A DNA stretch of 64,000 nucleotides from CAWJKP01 sp963843465 (GCA_963843465.1 CAWJKP010000007.1:310001-374000), one strand, 5' to 3'. Shown: positions 10,060-19,676, numbered from the stretch's first letter. The notes: generated from the letters alone by a model not told the origin. Program-made: numbers and translations.

Positions 10060-10941
10060 TCAGCGGCGCGGGGCGGCCATCGAGCGGAGACTGCGGACGT
10101 CCAGTTCTTGGGACCCGGATCGGCCTTCCAAAGAGCCGTTTTCGGCCAGGTAATGCTTCAGCCGAAGGACCTTGTCGGCGGCCGGAACTTCGCCGGCGGC
10201 GTCGGATACCGGCGCCCGGCCCCACAGGATCCGCGTGCCGTTGGGGGTGAGAATCTCAAACAGGCAGTCGTTGGGATGGCCGGGCTCGGCGAGGTTGGTG
10301 GCGGCGATATGATCCAGCTTCAGCTCTTGCCAGTCCGGGCCGAAAGCGGCGGCGATCTGCGCCCCGCCGACGACCCGCGGGTCGCCCCAGGGCGTCCCGA
10401 CGGGCCCTACCGGCGTCGACGTGATGCCCGTCAGACGCGGATAGCGGTCCGCGTCCAAAGGACAGAAGTCGCCCGTGGGCAAATGAACGCCTTCGATGTC
10501 CACCGGCCGCAGCCCGTCCTGGACCACCACCATCGCCACCGGTTTGCGGTAGACCAGGTCGACCTCGACCCGGGCCGGGTAGAACTTGCGGACCTGCCGC
10601 ACCTTGCCGACCCAAGGGTGCAGCGAAAATGCGTCGTGTACTCGGCGGGTGAGGTTGTCGTCCATGATCGACAGCGGCGGATTCAGGTTCCCGTCGCGTA
10701 AGACCTCCGCCCGCACGTCGCTGCGAATCCAGGCCGGAACGGCTGTGATCTCCACGCTGGCCGGGGTCAGCCAGTATTCAGGCGAGGCCAAGACCGTATC
10801 GCGGACCCAGCACCAGACGGCATAAGAGAATAGTCCCATCGCCAGCAGCAGGACCACCAGCGCCGACGACTGGCTCCTTTGGCCCAACAGCCGCCAGAGC
10901 CGCGCCAGCGGCGATGAGACGTTTTCTTTCTTGGCAGGCAT
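10060..10941 (-). CDS. ftsQ: FtsQ/DivIB-like membrane protein
   Basis: A 293-residue single-pass protein: short cytoplasmic N-terminus, one membrane helix at about residues 27-47 (ALVVLLLAMGLFSYAVWCWV), then an extracytoplasmic region with a POTRA-like stretch (VHDAFSLHPWVGKVRQVRKFYPARVEVDLVYRKP split by turns). Placement after murC and murB matches ftsQ in dcw clusters, and the HPWV...V motif is typical of FtsQ. Planctomycetes lack FtsZ, so its role may be in envelope synthesis rather than a classical divisome. The assignment rests on topology and context. Confidence 0.7.
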   Translation of the reverse strand: MPAKKENVSSPLARLWRLLGQRSQSSALVVLLLAMGLFSYAVWCWVRDTVLASPEYWLTPASVEITAVPAWIRSDVRAEVLRDGNLNPPLSIMDDNLTRRVHDAFSLHPWVGKVRQVRKFYPARVEVDLVYRKPVAMVVVQDGLRPVDIEGVHLPTGDFCPLDADRYPRLTGITSTPVGPVGTPWGDPRVVGGAQIAAAFGPDWQELKLDHIAATNLAEPGHPNDCLFEILTPNGTRILWGRAPVSDAAGEVPAADKVLRLKHYLAENGSLEGRSGSQELDVRSLRSMAAPRR

Positions 10942-10986
10942 GGCTTCCGCCGATCCTTAAGGCGGGCTAAAGCCCACCCTACATCT

Positions 10987-11880
10987 TCACCAGATCTCGA
11001 TCTCCAGCTCCAACTCCACGCCCGTCCGCTGGAAGACCTGGCTGCGGACGACCTCGATCAACCGCAGCACGTCGTTGCTGGTACACTCCGGCTCCGCGAC
11101 GATGAAATTGGCGTGTCGCTCGTTGACCACGGCGCCGCCGATGCGGGTCCCCTTCAAGCCGGCGGATTCGATCAACTCGCCGGCCGTCAGGCTGCGGGGA
11201 TTCTTGAAGACGCAGCCGGCGCACTGGTGGCCCATGGGCTGGCTGGCCTTGCGGACGATCCATTGTTTCTGCATCCGTTGGCCAAGCTCGCGAGGGTCGT
11301 CCGGCTCCAAGTCCAGCTTGGCTTCGAGGATCACCGGCTCGTCGAGGCTGCTCTGGCGATAGGCGAAGACGAGCTCCTCCCGGGACCGGCGGCAGACCGC
11401 GCCGCCAAGCGTGATGACGGTGGCTTCGCGGGTCCACTGACCGATGTCGCCGCCGTGGGTGCCGGCGTTGCCGTGCAAAGCGCCGCCGAGAGTGCCGGGG
11501 ATGGCGACCAGGACTTCCAGGCCCGCCAGCCCCTCATGGACGGCGGTGGTGACGACGCGGCCCAGCTTGGCCCCGCCGCTGGCGGTGAGCGTGGTCTTGT
11601 CCACGCGGATTTCGCAAAAGGCCGGGTGGCTCAAGCGGATCACCACGCCGGGAACGCCCTCGTCGCGGACCAGCAAGTTCGAGCCGCGGCCCAGGACGTG
11701 GACGGGGATCTCCTCCACATGGCAGCGACGGATCAGGGCGATCAACTCCTCGGTCGTGCGGGGCTCGGCGAAGTATTCCGCGGGGCCGCCCAGTTGGAAC
11801 CAGGTGTGCATGGCCAGCGGTTCAGCCCGCCGCACGATCTTGTCGAAACCGGTCAACGAAGGCATGGTTGAGTTTCCCAA
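10987..11880 (-). CDS. murB: UDP-N-acetylmuramate dehydrogenase
   Basis: MurB reduces UDP-GlcNAc-enolpyruvate to UDP-MurNAc with FAD and NADPH in cytoplasmic peptidoglycan precursor synthesis. FAD-binding segments HTWFQLGGPAE and LGRGSNLLVRDEGVPGVVI are present, as are IPGTLGGALHGNAG and the C-terminal HANFIV...E region. The position of the usual catalytic serine (GSVF/GSFF) reads AGCVFKNP, a cysteine. The start at 11880 gives MGNSTMPSL; 11865 is equally possible. It overlaps the end of murC by about 50 bases, indicating cotranscription. Confidence 0.93.
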   Translation of the reverse strand: MGNSTMPSLTGFDKIVRRAEPLAMHTWFQLGGPAEYFAEPRTTEELIALIRRCHVEEIPVHVLGRGSNLLVRDEGVPGVVIRLSHPAFCEIRVDKTTLTASGGAKLGRVVTTAVHEGLAGLEVLVAIPGTLGGALHGNAGTHGGDIGQWTREATVITLGGAVCRRSREELVFAYRQSSLDEPVILEAKLDLEPDDPRELGQRMQKQWIVRKASQPMGHQCAGCVFKNPRSLTAGELIESAGLKGTRIGGAVVNERHANFIVAEPECTSNDVLRLIEVVRSQVFQRTGVELELEIEIW

Positions 11881-13395
11881 TGTCGCCCGCCCCCATAGTG
11901 ATCAGCACATCGCCCGGCGCCAGGCGGGTCCCGAGGAGCCGGAAAATGAGATCGGTGCCGTGTGCCCGCGGGACTTCACTGTCCGGCAGCCGGATCCGCT
12001 GGGCCAAATCGGCCGCCGTGACCTCCCCGGGCTGGTGGCTGGGCTCCCGGGCACGGAAGATCTCCGCCACAAAGACCCTGTCGGCATTTTGCAGGCTGGC
12101 GGCCAACTCGTCCAGTAGGTGGGCCGTCCGCGAGGCCTGGTGAGGCTGGAATACGCACCAGATCCGCCGGCCGGGATACATCTGCCGCACCGCACGCAGC
12201 GTGGCCGAAATCTCGGTCGGATGGTGGGCATAGTCGTCCAACAAGGTCACCCCTCGCCAGCAGCCGAGCCATTCCAGCCGCCGCCGCAGCCCGGCGAACC
12301 GTTCCAACCCCCTGACCATCGCCTCCAGGCCCACCCCATTCTCCAAGGCCAAAGCCGCAGCCGCCAGGGCATTGGCGACGTTATGCTTGCCGGGTATCCG
12401 CAACCGGACCCGAGCCAGCTTCCGTCCCCGGTGGACCAGGTCAAACGCATACCGCCCCCGGCGGCTGTCCAGATTCAAGGCGGACCAGTCGGCCGTGGCC
12501 TGGAAGCCAAAGGTCTCCCTGCGGCAGCCGGTCTGGCCCGTCAGGCCGGCGGGACGATCCACGCTAGCCCGAAGCGCTAGCGAGGGACCAGGTTGTGCCG
12601 CTGGCTTGCGCTTCGGGCTGGTGTCGTTGCAGGCTGCCTTCGGGATCACGTCGGCCTTGCCCAGCGATTCGTCCAGCACCCGGCAATCGTAGGGGGTTAC
12701 CAGCAAGCCGCCTTCAGGGATCCGCCGGGCGAAGCAAGCGAAGGCGTCGTGCAATTGGCCCGGCGAGCCGTAGCAATCGAAATGGTCCGGCTCGACTGCC
12801 AGGATCACCGCTTGCCGGGGAGAGAGGTGCAGAAAATTTCGCGGTATTCGCAGGCTTCGACAACCAACAACGGGCCCTGGCCCGCCCGCCCGCCACCCTG
12901 CTTTCCCAACGGGGCCGCGCCGAAGACCACCGTCGGGTCGTGGCCCGCTTCGATCAGCAGCAAGGCCAGCATGGCGGTGGTCGTCGACTTGCCGTGGGTC
13001 CCGGCGACGGCAATCCCCTGCCGGTCGAGCATCAACTTCCCCAGCGTCTGAAAGTAGCTCTGCACCGGTATGTGCATCTCCTCAGCCCGGACCAACTCGG
13101 GGTTATCGGCCGGGACGGCGTCGCTATGGATCACCAGGTCGGTTTCGGGGGCCACCTGGGCCGCCGCGTGTCCTTGGTACACCTGGACCCCGGCTTGAAC
13201 GGGAAACTGGACCGGCCCGGGGGATACGTCGGAGCCGCTGATCCGCCACCCCCATCCCAGCAGCACTTCGGCCAGCGACCGCATCCCAGCGCCGCCGATG
13301 CCTACCAGATGCGCCCGGCCGGGGCGTCCGTTGCGGGAGAGTGCCCAGGACTGGCCACGGTTAGAGTTGGGCAGGCAGAGGTGGGGTCGTAACAC
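11822..13395 (-). CDS. murC: UDP-N-acetylmuramate-L-alanine ligase (frame change at about 12835)
   Basis: MurC adds L-Ala to UDP-MurNAc using ATP. The N-terminal part has HLVGIGGAGM and the ATP loop GTHGKSTTT. The C-terminal part has AVEPDHFDCY, PGKHNVANA, DDYAHHPTEI and a late MGAGDIGKL. The frames join at EACEYRE, where one base is missing in the AAAATTT run at 12832-12839; restoring it reads ENFLHLSPRQAVILAVEPDH. A repeat of family G (12564-12619) adds a linker of about 30 residues in the central domain. I prefer the GTG at 13395 (GAGAGG upstream). The frame is open to an ATG at 13473, but that part is repeat D sequence. Confidence 0.92.
12564..12619. repeat. Family G palindrome inside murC
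   Basis: Arms AGCCCGAAGCGCTAGCGAGG and a facing GGCTTGCGCTTCGGGCT. Same family as 28589-28645 and 32450-32502. Confidence 0.8.
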
Positions 13396-13441
13396 GGTGT
13401 CAGATCCTCTCGAAGCGTCCGTTCTTCGCCGGCGGAGGTTT

Positions 13442-13678
13442 GTTAGCCCCGGCGGCCGCGCCGGCCGGATCATACGAGGCCAACGGGTAGCGTGTCAACC
13501 GAAGAGACAGACTGGAGCCGGTTGCCGCCCTGCGAGGCAGACCGGATAATTGCCAAAGGTGCGTGTCTTGGAGAGGTGGGGCAGGTCGACGGGTAGCGTG
13601 CGAAGCATGGTCGGCGAGCCGAACCACAAGAATTCGCCCGAGAAATGGTGGGGCTCGCCGCGCTCGACCCACCCTGCA
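13442..13678. repeat. Repeat D copy and family B element upstream of murC and the TPR gene
   Basis: 13442-13463 is a family D arm (TTAGCCCCGGCGGCCGCGCC). 13597-13678 is family B, with the 24-base core shared with 6664-6687 and a right arm ending ACCCACCC. The divergent promoters of murC and the TPR gene must lie in or between these. Confidence 0.7.
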
Positions 13679-13701
13679 GTCGAAGGGGACAAGTGCCGCC
13701 G

Positions 13702-16206
13702 ATGACCGCCAGCCCACAGACGCTAGCACTCGCCTTGGACGCGTACCGGTCGGGCAACCCGGCCGAGGCGGCCCGGATCTACCGGCAGGTGGTGGCCGAG
13801 GAGCCTGAAAACGCCGATATCTGGTGCCTGCTGGGAGTTGCCCGCCGGGCGATGGGCGACATCGAGGGGGCGGGCCATGCGTATCGGGAGGCCCTGCGGC
13901 TGCGGCCGGGGTTCGTCGAGGCCCGCATCAACCTGGGCAACGTCCTGGTCCACCAGGGGAAACCGGCCGAGGCCGAGGTCTGCTATCGCGAGGTCCTGCG
14001 GCTGCGGCCGAACCACGCTGAGGCGCAGAACAATCTCGGCGCGGCCCTGCGGAGTCAGGATCGGCTCGCCGAAGCGGCGGTCTGTTACGAGCAAGCCATT
14101 CGCCTCAAGCCCGACTATCGCGAAGCCTATGAGAACCTGGGCGACGTGCTGGGCCAGCTTGGCCGGCTCGACGAGGCCATCGCCGCTTGCCGCCAGGCCC
14201 TGCGCGTGGACCCCAGCTCGCCCTTCGCCTACAACAACCTGGGCGTGGTTTTGGGCCGGCAGGAAAAGTGGGACGAGGCGATCGCCCACTATCAGCAGGT
14301 GCTGCGGCTGCGGCCGGACCACGTCGAGGCCCAGATCAACCTGGGCAACGCCCTGCTGGGCAAGAAGCAGTACGCCGAGGCGGAGATCTGGTACCGCCGG
14401 GCCCTCTCGCGGGAACCCCATTCGGCCAAAGGCCGCTACAACCTGGGGATCGCCTTGGCCGAGCAGGGGCGATACGCGGAGGCGGAAGCCTGCTACCGGG
14501 AAGCGGTGCGGCTGAAGCCCGACTATGCCGATGCCCTCAGCAACCTGGGGAACGTCTTGATCGAGCAGGGCCGCGTCGAGGAGGCGATCGATTTCTACCG
14601 GTCGGCCCTGGAACTCTGCCCGGATGACGCGGCCGTCTGCGAGACCGCGGCCCAGGCGGAGGTGCTGCGGGGCAGACTGGAGACCGGGGTGGCCGGCTTC
14701 GACAAGGCTGTCGGTCTGCGGCCTGGTCACGCCGAAACGCACATGGGCCGCGCCCTGGCCCTGCTGGCCCTGGGCGACTATCCGCGGGGATTCGCCGAAT
14801 ACGAGTGGCGATGGAAGACCAAGCCATTCGCCGGCTCGCCGACCTACCAGCAGCCGCTCTGGGACGGCTCCCCGCTGGATGGTAAGACGATCCTGCTGCA
14901 CGCCGAGCAAGGGTTGGGCGACACGGTGCAGTTCCTCCGTTTCGTGCCGCTGGTCAAAGACCGCGGCGGCCGGGTGATCGTCGCCAGTCAAAAGCCGCTC
15001 CTGCCGCTGTTGTCGGCGTGCCCCTGGATCGACCGACTCGTCGCCCAGGGGGAGACCCTGCCGGAGTTCGACGTCCAGGCCCCGCTCATGAGCCTGCCAC
15101 GGATCCTCGGCACCACGCTAGCGACCCTTCCCGCCCAGGTTCCCTATTTGTCGGCCGATCCCGGGCTGGTCCAGCAGTGGCGCAAGGAGCTGGCCGCCTA
15201 CCCGGGCTTCCGCATCGGCATCGCCTGGCAAGGAAATCCCCAAAATCCGGCCGACCGCCATCGCTCCTTTCCGCTGGACCGGCTGGCGCCGCTGGCCGGG
15301 CTGCCAGGAGTGCAGCTTTTCAGCTTGCAGAAGGGCCTCGGGACCGAACAGATCGACCAGCGGGCAGGGCGGTTCCCGCTGGTCGAGCTGGGAAGCCGGC
15401 TGGACGAAGCGTCCGGCCCGTTCATGGACACGGCGGCCGTGATGATGAACCTCGACCTGGTGATCTCGGCCTGCACGTCGACGGCCCACCTGGCCGGGGC
15501 CCTGGCCGTTCCCGTCTGGATCGCCTTGAAGTTCGCGCCGGAATGGCGGTGGCTCTACAACCGGGAGGACAGTCCCTGGTACCCGACCGTGAGGCTCTTC
15601 CGCCAGCCCCAGCCCGGCGACTGGGCGGGCGCCTTCGACCGCATGGTCGCGGCCCTCAAAGACCGGCTCGCGGCGGCGCCTCGCACTACCGAAGCGACTC
15701 CTAAGAAGCTGATCCCTGACCCGAGCGTGGCGACGGGCGAGAATGCCCATCCTACGGCCGCAGTAGGTCGGGCATTCCTGCCCGACGGCGGTTCCCGGGG
15801 TCTTGGAACAGCTTCCAGGGAGATCGCCGTCAAGGTCAGCCCCGGTGAGCTGATCGACAAGATGACGATCCTGCAGATCAAGCGCCGAAAGTTCACCGAC
15901 CAGGCGAAATTGGCCAACGTCGGCCATGAGCTGGACCTGCTGACCTCGATCTTCCATCGGGCCGTCCGCGGCTCCGCCGAGTTGGACCGACTGACGGATG
16001 AGCTTCGGTCGGTCAACGAGGCCCTCTGGGAGATCGAGGACCAGATCCGTTGCTGTGAGCGCCAGCAGGACTTCGGGCCGCGTTTCATCGAAGTCGCGCG
16101 GTCCGTCTATCAGCAGAACGACCGCCGTGCGGCGATCAAGCGCCAGATCAACGACCTGCTGAACTCCGAGATTATCGAGGAAAAAGGCTACAGAGACGAG
16201 GGATGA
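13702..16206 (+). CDS. TPR protein fused to a glycosyltransferase-9-like domain and DUF6165 (copy 1)
   Basis: 834 residues. Residues 1-370 are about ten tetratricopeptide repeats (AEAARIYRQ, NADIWCLLGVA, AHYNLG-type units). Residues 370-650 resemble the ADP-heptose/LPS glycosyltransferase family 9: LHAEQGLGDTVQFLRF, GIAWQGNP, FSLQKG, DLVISACTSTAHLAGAL. Residues 711-834 are DUF6165-like (VSPGELIDKMTILQIK). A linker of about 39 residues between the last two parts is repeat family M (15723-15800); copy 2 lacks it. The start at 13702 (MTASPQT) fits copy 2; the frame is open to 13645 through repeat B. Proteins of this layout may glycosylate protein or lipid targets; substrate unknown. Confidence 0.85.
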   Translation: MTASPQTLALALDAYRSGNPAEAARIYRQVVAEEPENADIWCLLGVARRAMGDIEGAGHAYREALRLRPGFVEARINLGNVLVHQGKPAEAEVCYREVLRLRPNHAEAQNNLGAALRSQDRLAEAAVCYEQAIRLKPDYREAYENLGDVLGQLGRLDEAIAACRQALRVDPSSPFAYNNLGVVLGRQEKWDEAIAHYQQVLRLRPDHVEAQINLGNALLGKKQYAEAEIWYRRALSREPHSAKGRYNLGIALAEQGRYAEAEACYREAVRLKPDYADALSNLGNVLIEQGRVEEAIDFYRSALELCPDDAAVCETAAQAEVLRGRLETGVAGFDKAVGLRPGHAETHMGRALALLALGDYPRGFAEYEWRWKTKPFAGSPTYQQPLWDGSPLDGKTILLHAEQGLGDTVQFLRFVPLVKDRGGRVIVASQKPLLPLLSACPWIDRLVAQGETLPEFDVQAPLMSLPRILGTTLATLPAQVPYLSADPGLVQQWRKELAAYPGFRIGIAWQGNPQNPADRHRSFPLDRLAPLAGLPGVQLFSLQKGLGTEQIDQRAGRFPLVELGSRLDEASGPFMDTAAVMMNLDLVISACTSTAHLAGALAVPVWIALKFAPEWRWLYNREDSPWYPTVRLFRQPQPGDWAGAFDRMVAALKDRLAAAPRTTEATPKKLIPDPSVATGENAHPTAAVGRAFLPDGGSRGLGTASREIAVKVSPGELIDKMTILQIKRRKFTDQAKLANVGHELDLLTSIFHRAVRGSAELDRLTDELRSVNEALWEIEDQIRCCERQQDFGPRFIEVARSVYQQNDRRAAIKRQINDLLNSEIIEEKGYRDEG
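15711..15820. repeat. Family M element inside TPR-GT copy 1
   Basis: 15723-15754 matches 59471-59502 (intergenic) with one mismatch in 32 bases, and similarity extends to the CAGCTTC at the right end of both. It encodes the linker ATGENAHPTAAVGRAFLPDG. Confidence 0.85.
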
Positions 16207-16275
16207 GAGATAAGGGATGAAAGATGAAGGCGAGAACGTGCGCCTCTTTATCCCTTATCTCTCATCCCTTATCCT
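16200..16275. repeat. Family I-prime hairpin between the two TPR genes
   Basis: GATGAGAGATAAGGGATGAA faces TTATCTCTCATCCCTTATCC. The same text recurs inside nuoN (25545-25595) and at the nuoD 5' end. The left arm starts over the copy 1 stop codon. Confidence 0.8.
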
Positions 16276-16303
16276 TCCGCGTGAGGACACCACGAGTGCA
16301 AGC

Positions 16304-18526
16304 ATGCCCACCGTATCGGAAACCATGGCCCTGGGCTGGCAGCATTTCCAGGCCGGTCAGCTCGCCGAGGCGGAGCGGCTCTATCGCAGCGCCGCCGACG
16401 CCAAGCCGCTAAACGCCGACGTCTGGTGTATCCTGGGCGTGATCTGCGGACGACAGGGAAAACTGGACGACGCGGCCGACTGCCAACGCCGGGCGATCCG
16501 CCTGCGCCCGCAGTTCTTCGAGGCGATCAACAACCTGGGGAACGTGCTCTGGCGCCAGGGGGCGGTCGACGAGGCCGTCGCGCACTACCAGGAAGTCTTG
16601 CGGCTACAGCCCGGTTTCGCCCAAGGGCACAATAATCTCGGCGCGGCCTATCGACAGCAGGGCCGGCTGGAGGAGGCGCTGGCCTGCTACCGACAAGCCT
16701 TGCGGCTGAACCCCGACTATGCCGACGCCCAGAGCAACCTGGGCGACGTGCTCTCGGTGATGGGCCGCCTCGACGAGGCCCTGACCGCCCTCCAGCAGGC
16801 CGTGCGGCTGAAGCCCGGATTGGCCGAGGCCCATAACAACCTGGGCGCGGTCTACCGCCGGCTCCGCAGATTCCCCGAGTCGATCGCCTGCTACCGGGAG
16901 GCCCTGCGGATCAATCCTCAGTACGCCGAGGCCCATTTCAATCTGGGCATCGTCGCCGCCGAAGTGGGCGACCTGGACCAGGCGGTGGCCAGTTGCCGCG
17001 AGGCCCTCAAGCTCCGCCCCCACTTCACCGAGGCCCATTTCCAACTGGCCCAGGCCCTAAGGGCCAAAGGAGAAATCGACGCGGCGACGGCCGAATACCA
17101 GGAGACGATCCGGCTGGAACCGCAAACTCCCGATGCCCACTTGAGCCGGGCCCTGGCCTGGCTGCTTGCGGGCAATTTCACCGACGGCTGGGCCGAGTAC
17201 CCATGGCGCTGGAAGTGCAGCGACTTCATCGCCCCGCCCTTTCCGTCACCCCTCTGGGACGGCTCAGTGGCCGGCGTGGCCGCCGGGGCTAACAGCGTTG
17301 CACCCCTTAGCCCCGGCGGCCACGCCGGCCGGACGATCCTGCTGCACTGCGAGCAGGGTCTGGGGGATACGCTCCAGTTCATCCGTTACGCCCCGCTGGT
17401 CAAGAAGCGGGCGGGCACGCTGATCGTCGCCTGTCAGAAGCCGCTGGTGAAACTGCTGGCCGCCTGCCCGGGGATCGACCGTCTGGTGGACGCCGCGCAT
17501 CCGCTGCCGCCGCACGACTTCCATCTGCCGATGCTCGACCTGCCGCGAATCTTCGGCACCACGCTGGAGACGATTCCCGCGGAGGTGCCCTATGTCTTCG
17601 CCGATCCCGGATTGATCGAGAAGTGGCAAAACGAGCTTCGCGGCCTCGAAGGCTTCAAGATCGGCATCGCCTGGCAGGGCAACCCGCAGTACCGCGGCGA
17701 CCTGGCCCGCTCCATCCCGCTGAGTTGCTTCGAGTCGCTGGCGAGTCTGCCCGGCGTCCGCTTCTTCAGCCTGCAAAAGGGGGCGGGCGTGGAGCAATTA
17801 CAAGACCTGGCCGGCCGATTCCCCATCACGGAAGTGGGTAGTCGTTTGGACGACTTCCTGGACACGGCTGCCGTGCTGAGAAGTCTGGACCTGGTGATCG
17901 CCTGTGATACGGCGGTGGCGCACCTGGCCGGGGCCCTGGGCGTGCCGGTCTGGGTGGCCCTGCCCACGGCCTCCGATTGGCGATGGCTGCTGGACCGCGA
18001 CGACAGCCCCTGGTATCCCACCATGCGGTTGTTCCGCCAGACCCGCTGCGGCGACTGGGACGAAGTCTTTGCGAGGATCGCGGTCGAGTTGTCTAAGCGG
18101 GTCCAGGCAGCGCCGCCGCCACGGGCCCAAACGCCGGGAATCGCCGTGCCGGTCAGTCCCGGCGAGTTGATCGACAAGATCACGATCCTCGAAATCAAGA
18201 GCGTACAGTTGACGGACCCCGCCAAGCTGCGAAACGTTCGCCACGAGTTAAACGAGCTTTCGCTCGTCCGGGACCGCTCCGTCAACGGCTCGCCCGAGCT
18301 GGATCGCCTGGCGTGCGAGTTGCGCTCTGTGAACGAAACGCTCTGGCAGATTGAGGACGAGATCCGCGCTTGCGAGCGCCGGCAGGAGTTTGGGCCGCGG
18401 TTCGTCGAGCTGGCCCGCGCGGTCTACCATGAGAACGACCGCCGCGTGGCGCTCAAACGCCGTATCAACGAGCTGGCCGGCTCGGACCTGATCGAAGAAA
18501 AGGATTACGCCAAGTATCAGGCGTGA
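16304..18526 (+). CDS. TPR protein fused to a glycosyltransferase-9-like domain and DUF6165 (copy 2)
   Basis: 740 residues with the same order as copy 1: TPR units (residues 1-300; AEAERLYRSA, ADVWCILGVI), a GT9-like domain (LHCEQGLGDTLQFIRY, GIAWQGNP, ACDTAVAHLAGALGVPV) and a DUF6165-like C-terminus from residue 616 (VSPGELIDKITILEIK). In the GT domain a perfect 22-base palindrome (repeat D, 17271-17328) replaces the short PLDGKT of copy 1 with a longer Gly/Ala-rich loop. I chose the ATG at 16304 (MPTVSET); the frame is open to 16217 through the preceding repeat. Direct tandem duplication with copy 1, about 100 bases apart. Confidence 0.86.
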   Translation: MPTVSETMALGWQHFQAGQLAEAERLYRSAADAKPLNADVWCILGVICGRQGKLDDAADCQRRAIRLRPQFFEAINNLGNVLWRQGAVDEAVAHYQEVLRLQPGFAQGHNNLGAAYRQQGRLEEALACYRQALRLNPDYADAQSNLGDVLSVMGRLDEALTALQQAVRLKPGLAEAHNNLGAVYRRLRRFPESIACYREALRINPQYAEAHFNLGIVAAEVGDLDQAVASCREALKLRPHFTEAHFQLAQALRAKGEIDAATAEYQETIRLEPQTPDAHLSRALAWLLAGNFTDGWAEYPWRWKCSDFIAPPFPSPLWDGSVAGVAAGANSVAPLSPGGHAGRTILLHCEQGLGDTLQFIRYAPLVKKRAGTLIVACQKPLVKLLAACPGIDRLVDAAHPLPPHDFHLPMLDLPRIFGTTLETIPAEVPYVFADPGLIEKWQNELRGLEGFKIGIAWQGNPQYRGDLARSIPLSCFESLASLPGVRFFSLQKGAGVEQLQDLAGRFPITEVGSRLDDFLDTAAVLRSLDLVIACDTAVAHLAGALGVPVWVALPTASDWRWLLDRDDSPWYPTMRLFRQTRCGDWDEVFARIAVELSKRVQAAPPPRAQTPGIAVPVSPGELIDKITILEIKSVQLTDPAKLRNVRHELNELSLVRDRSVNGSPELDRLACELRSVNETLWQIEDEIRACERRQEFGPRFVELARAVYHENDRRVALKRRINELAGSDLIEEKDYAKYQA
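17271..17328. repeat. Family D palindrome inside TPR-GT copy 2
   Basis: Perfect inverted arms of 22 bases at 17271-17292 and 17307-17328. Family members: 3320-3341 (uvrA), 13442-13463, 25713-25729 (nuoN). Confidence 0.9.
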
Positions 18527-18540
18527 CGGCAGCCCACGCC

Positions 18541-19332
18541 TTATCGCAACTGTTCCGCGGCAGCGGGACTGTTCGGCACGGCCGCCGTGGCTATCGGTTG
18601 CCCGGCGGGAAAACGGGCTTCGTAGCCCAGACTCTCGATGAAGTGCTTGCCGTGCAGGTAGTCGCCCGGCGGGAAGTCGGCCACGTAGCGGCGGAGCTCC
18701 TCGACCATCGCCCGGGACGTTCGATCAAGCCTCAGGTAGCTTTCGGGAGTCAGGCCGGAAGGCTGCGCCCGCTGGCCGAAGTAGGTCTCCAGCTTGATGC
18801 GGTAAGGAGCGAAGACCTGGGACCGGAGGATGATCGGCCAGAAGATCTGTCCGCTGGCGGCGTCGATGTCGCCCGGGCTGAGCCGCTGGGGCTTGCCCAA
18901 CTGCGCGAAGCGGATCAGGTCCTCCATCGTCGGGCGCGGGCCGCGCTCCTGGGCTTGATACTGCTGATTCAGCCGGCGGATCTGAAAGTAGGTATTGACG
19001 AAGTCCACGTCGTTCTTGAGCTGACGGCGTTCGGCTTCGGTGAGATTCACGGCGGCCTCGGACAGGGCGAGGTTGGCCGACCCCGCGGCACGGATGAGCT
19101 CGCTAATCCCTCGAGCGTAGCTTTCGCCGGGAGTGCTCGCGGTGGAATAGGACGTTGCATAGGAGCTGCCGGCCCCACCGATGCTGAATGGTGCGCCGGC
19201 ATACCCGCTGTTTGCATTGGCGGCGTTCAGGTCGACAGCGATGTTGCGGGCACCCATCGCCTGGGCAAATGCGCCGCCGCCTCCGCTGGTTATGGTCAGG
19301 ATGACCACCAGGCTAGACCATTGAAGTTTCAT
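18541..19332 (-). CDS. Secreted protein of unknown function
   Basis: About 263 residues. Signal peptide MKLQWSSLVVILTITSGGGGAFA, then a low-complexity Gly/Ser/Tyr/Ala stretch, then a helical domain (EAAVNLTEAERRQLKNDV, FVNTYFQIRRLNQQYQAQE) and a C-terminal region with SYLRLDRTSRAMVEELRRYV. GGGAG lies about eight bases before the ATG at 19332, which I prefer over the ATG at 19347. I recognise no named family. It converges on the TPR gene with a 14-base gap. Confidence 0.75.
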   Translation of the reverse strand: MKLQWSSLVVILTITSGGGGAFAQAMGARNIAVDLNAANANSGYAGAPFSIGGAGSSYATSYSTASTPGESYARGISELIRAAGSANLALSEAAVNLTEAERRQLKNDVDFVNTYFQIRRLNQQYQAQERGPRPTMEDLIRFAQLGKPQRLSPGDIDAASGQIFWPIILRSQVFAPYRIKLETYFGQRAQPSGLTPESYLRLDRTSRAMVEELRRYVADFPPGDYLHGKHFIESLGYEARFPAGQPIATAAVPNSPAAAEQLR

Positions 19333-19676
19333 ATCTAAATCTCCCACGTCTATTCAGGATTTCCGCCCTCGAAAGGCATTATAGGCGCGGCAACCCCGCG
19401 AGTGACGGACACAAAAAGCGTGCCAACGCTATGTGCTCCACGGAAGCTCGACGTGTAAGCGAGAGTAGCCTGTCACCAATCCCTCGCTTGCGCCTTCAGC
19501 GTGGCTGGGGCCGTGAATAGTGTGGGATAGCACGGCCGCGCTAACCGCGGATGTTGAGGGCGGGCAGTCAGCTCAGCGTACCAACGGCGATGACAATCGC
19601 AGGTCTCCCAACCTGCAGTCTGCGTCAGAACATGCCGCGTGGCCCGCGATCAGAAGCCCGTCCGCCGCCCGCCGTC
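19333..19676. other. Gene-free stretch
   Basis: It holds the upstream region of the secreted protein gene. A piece resembling the family G word (CCCTCGCTTGCGCCTTCAGC) lies at about 19481. Otherwise I see nothing definable. Confidence 0.35.
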
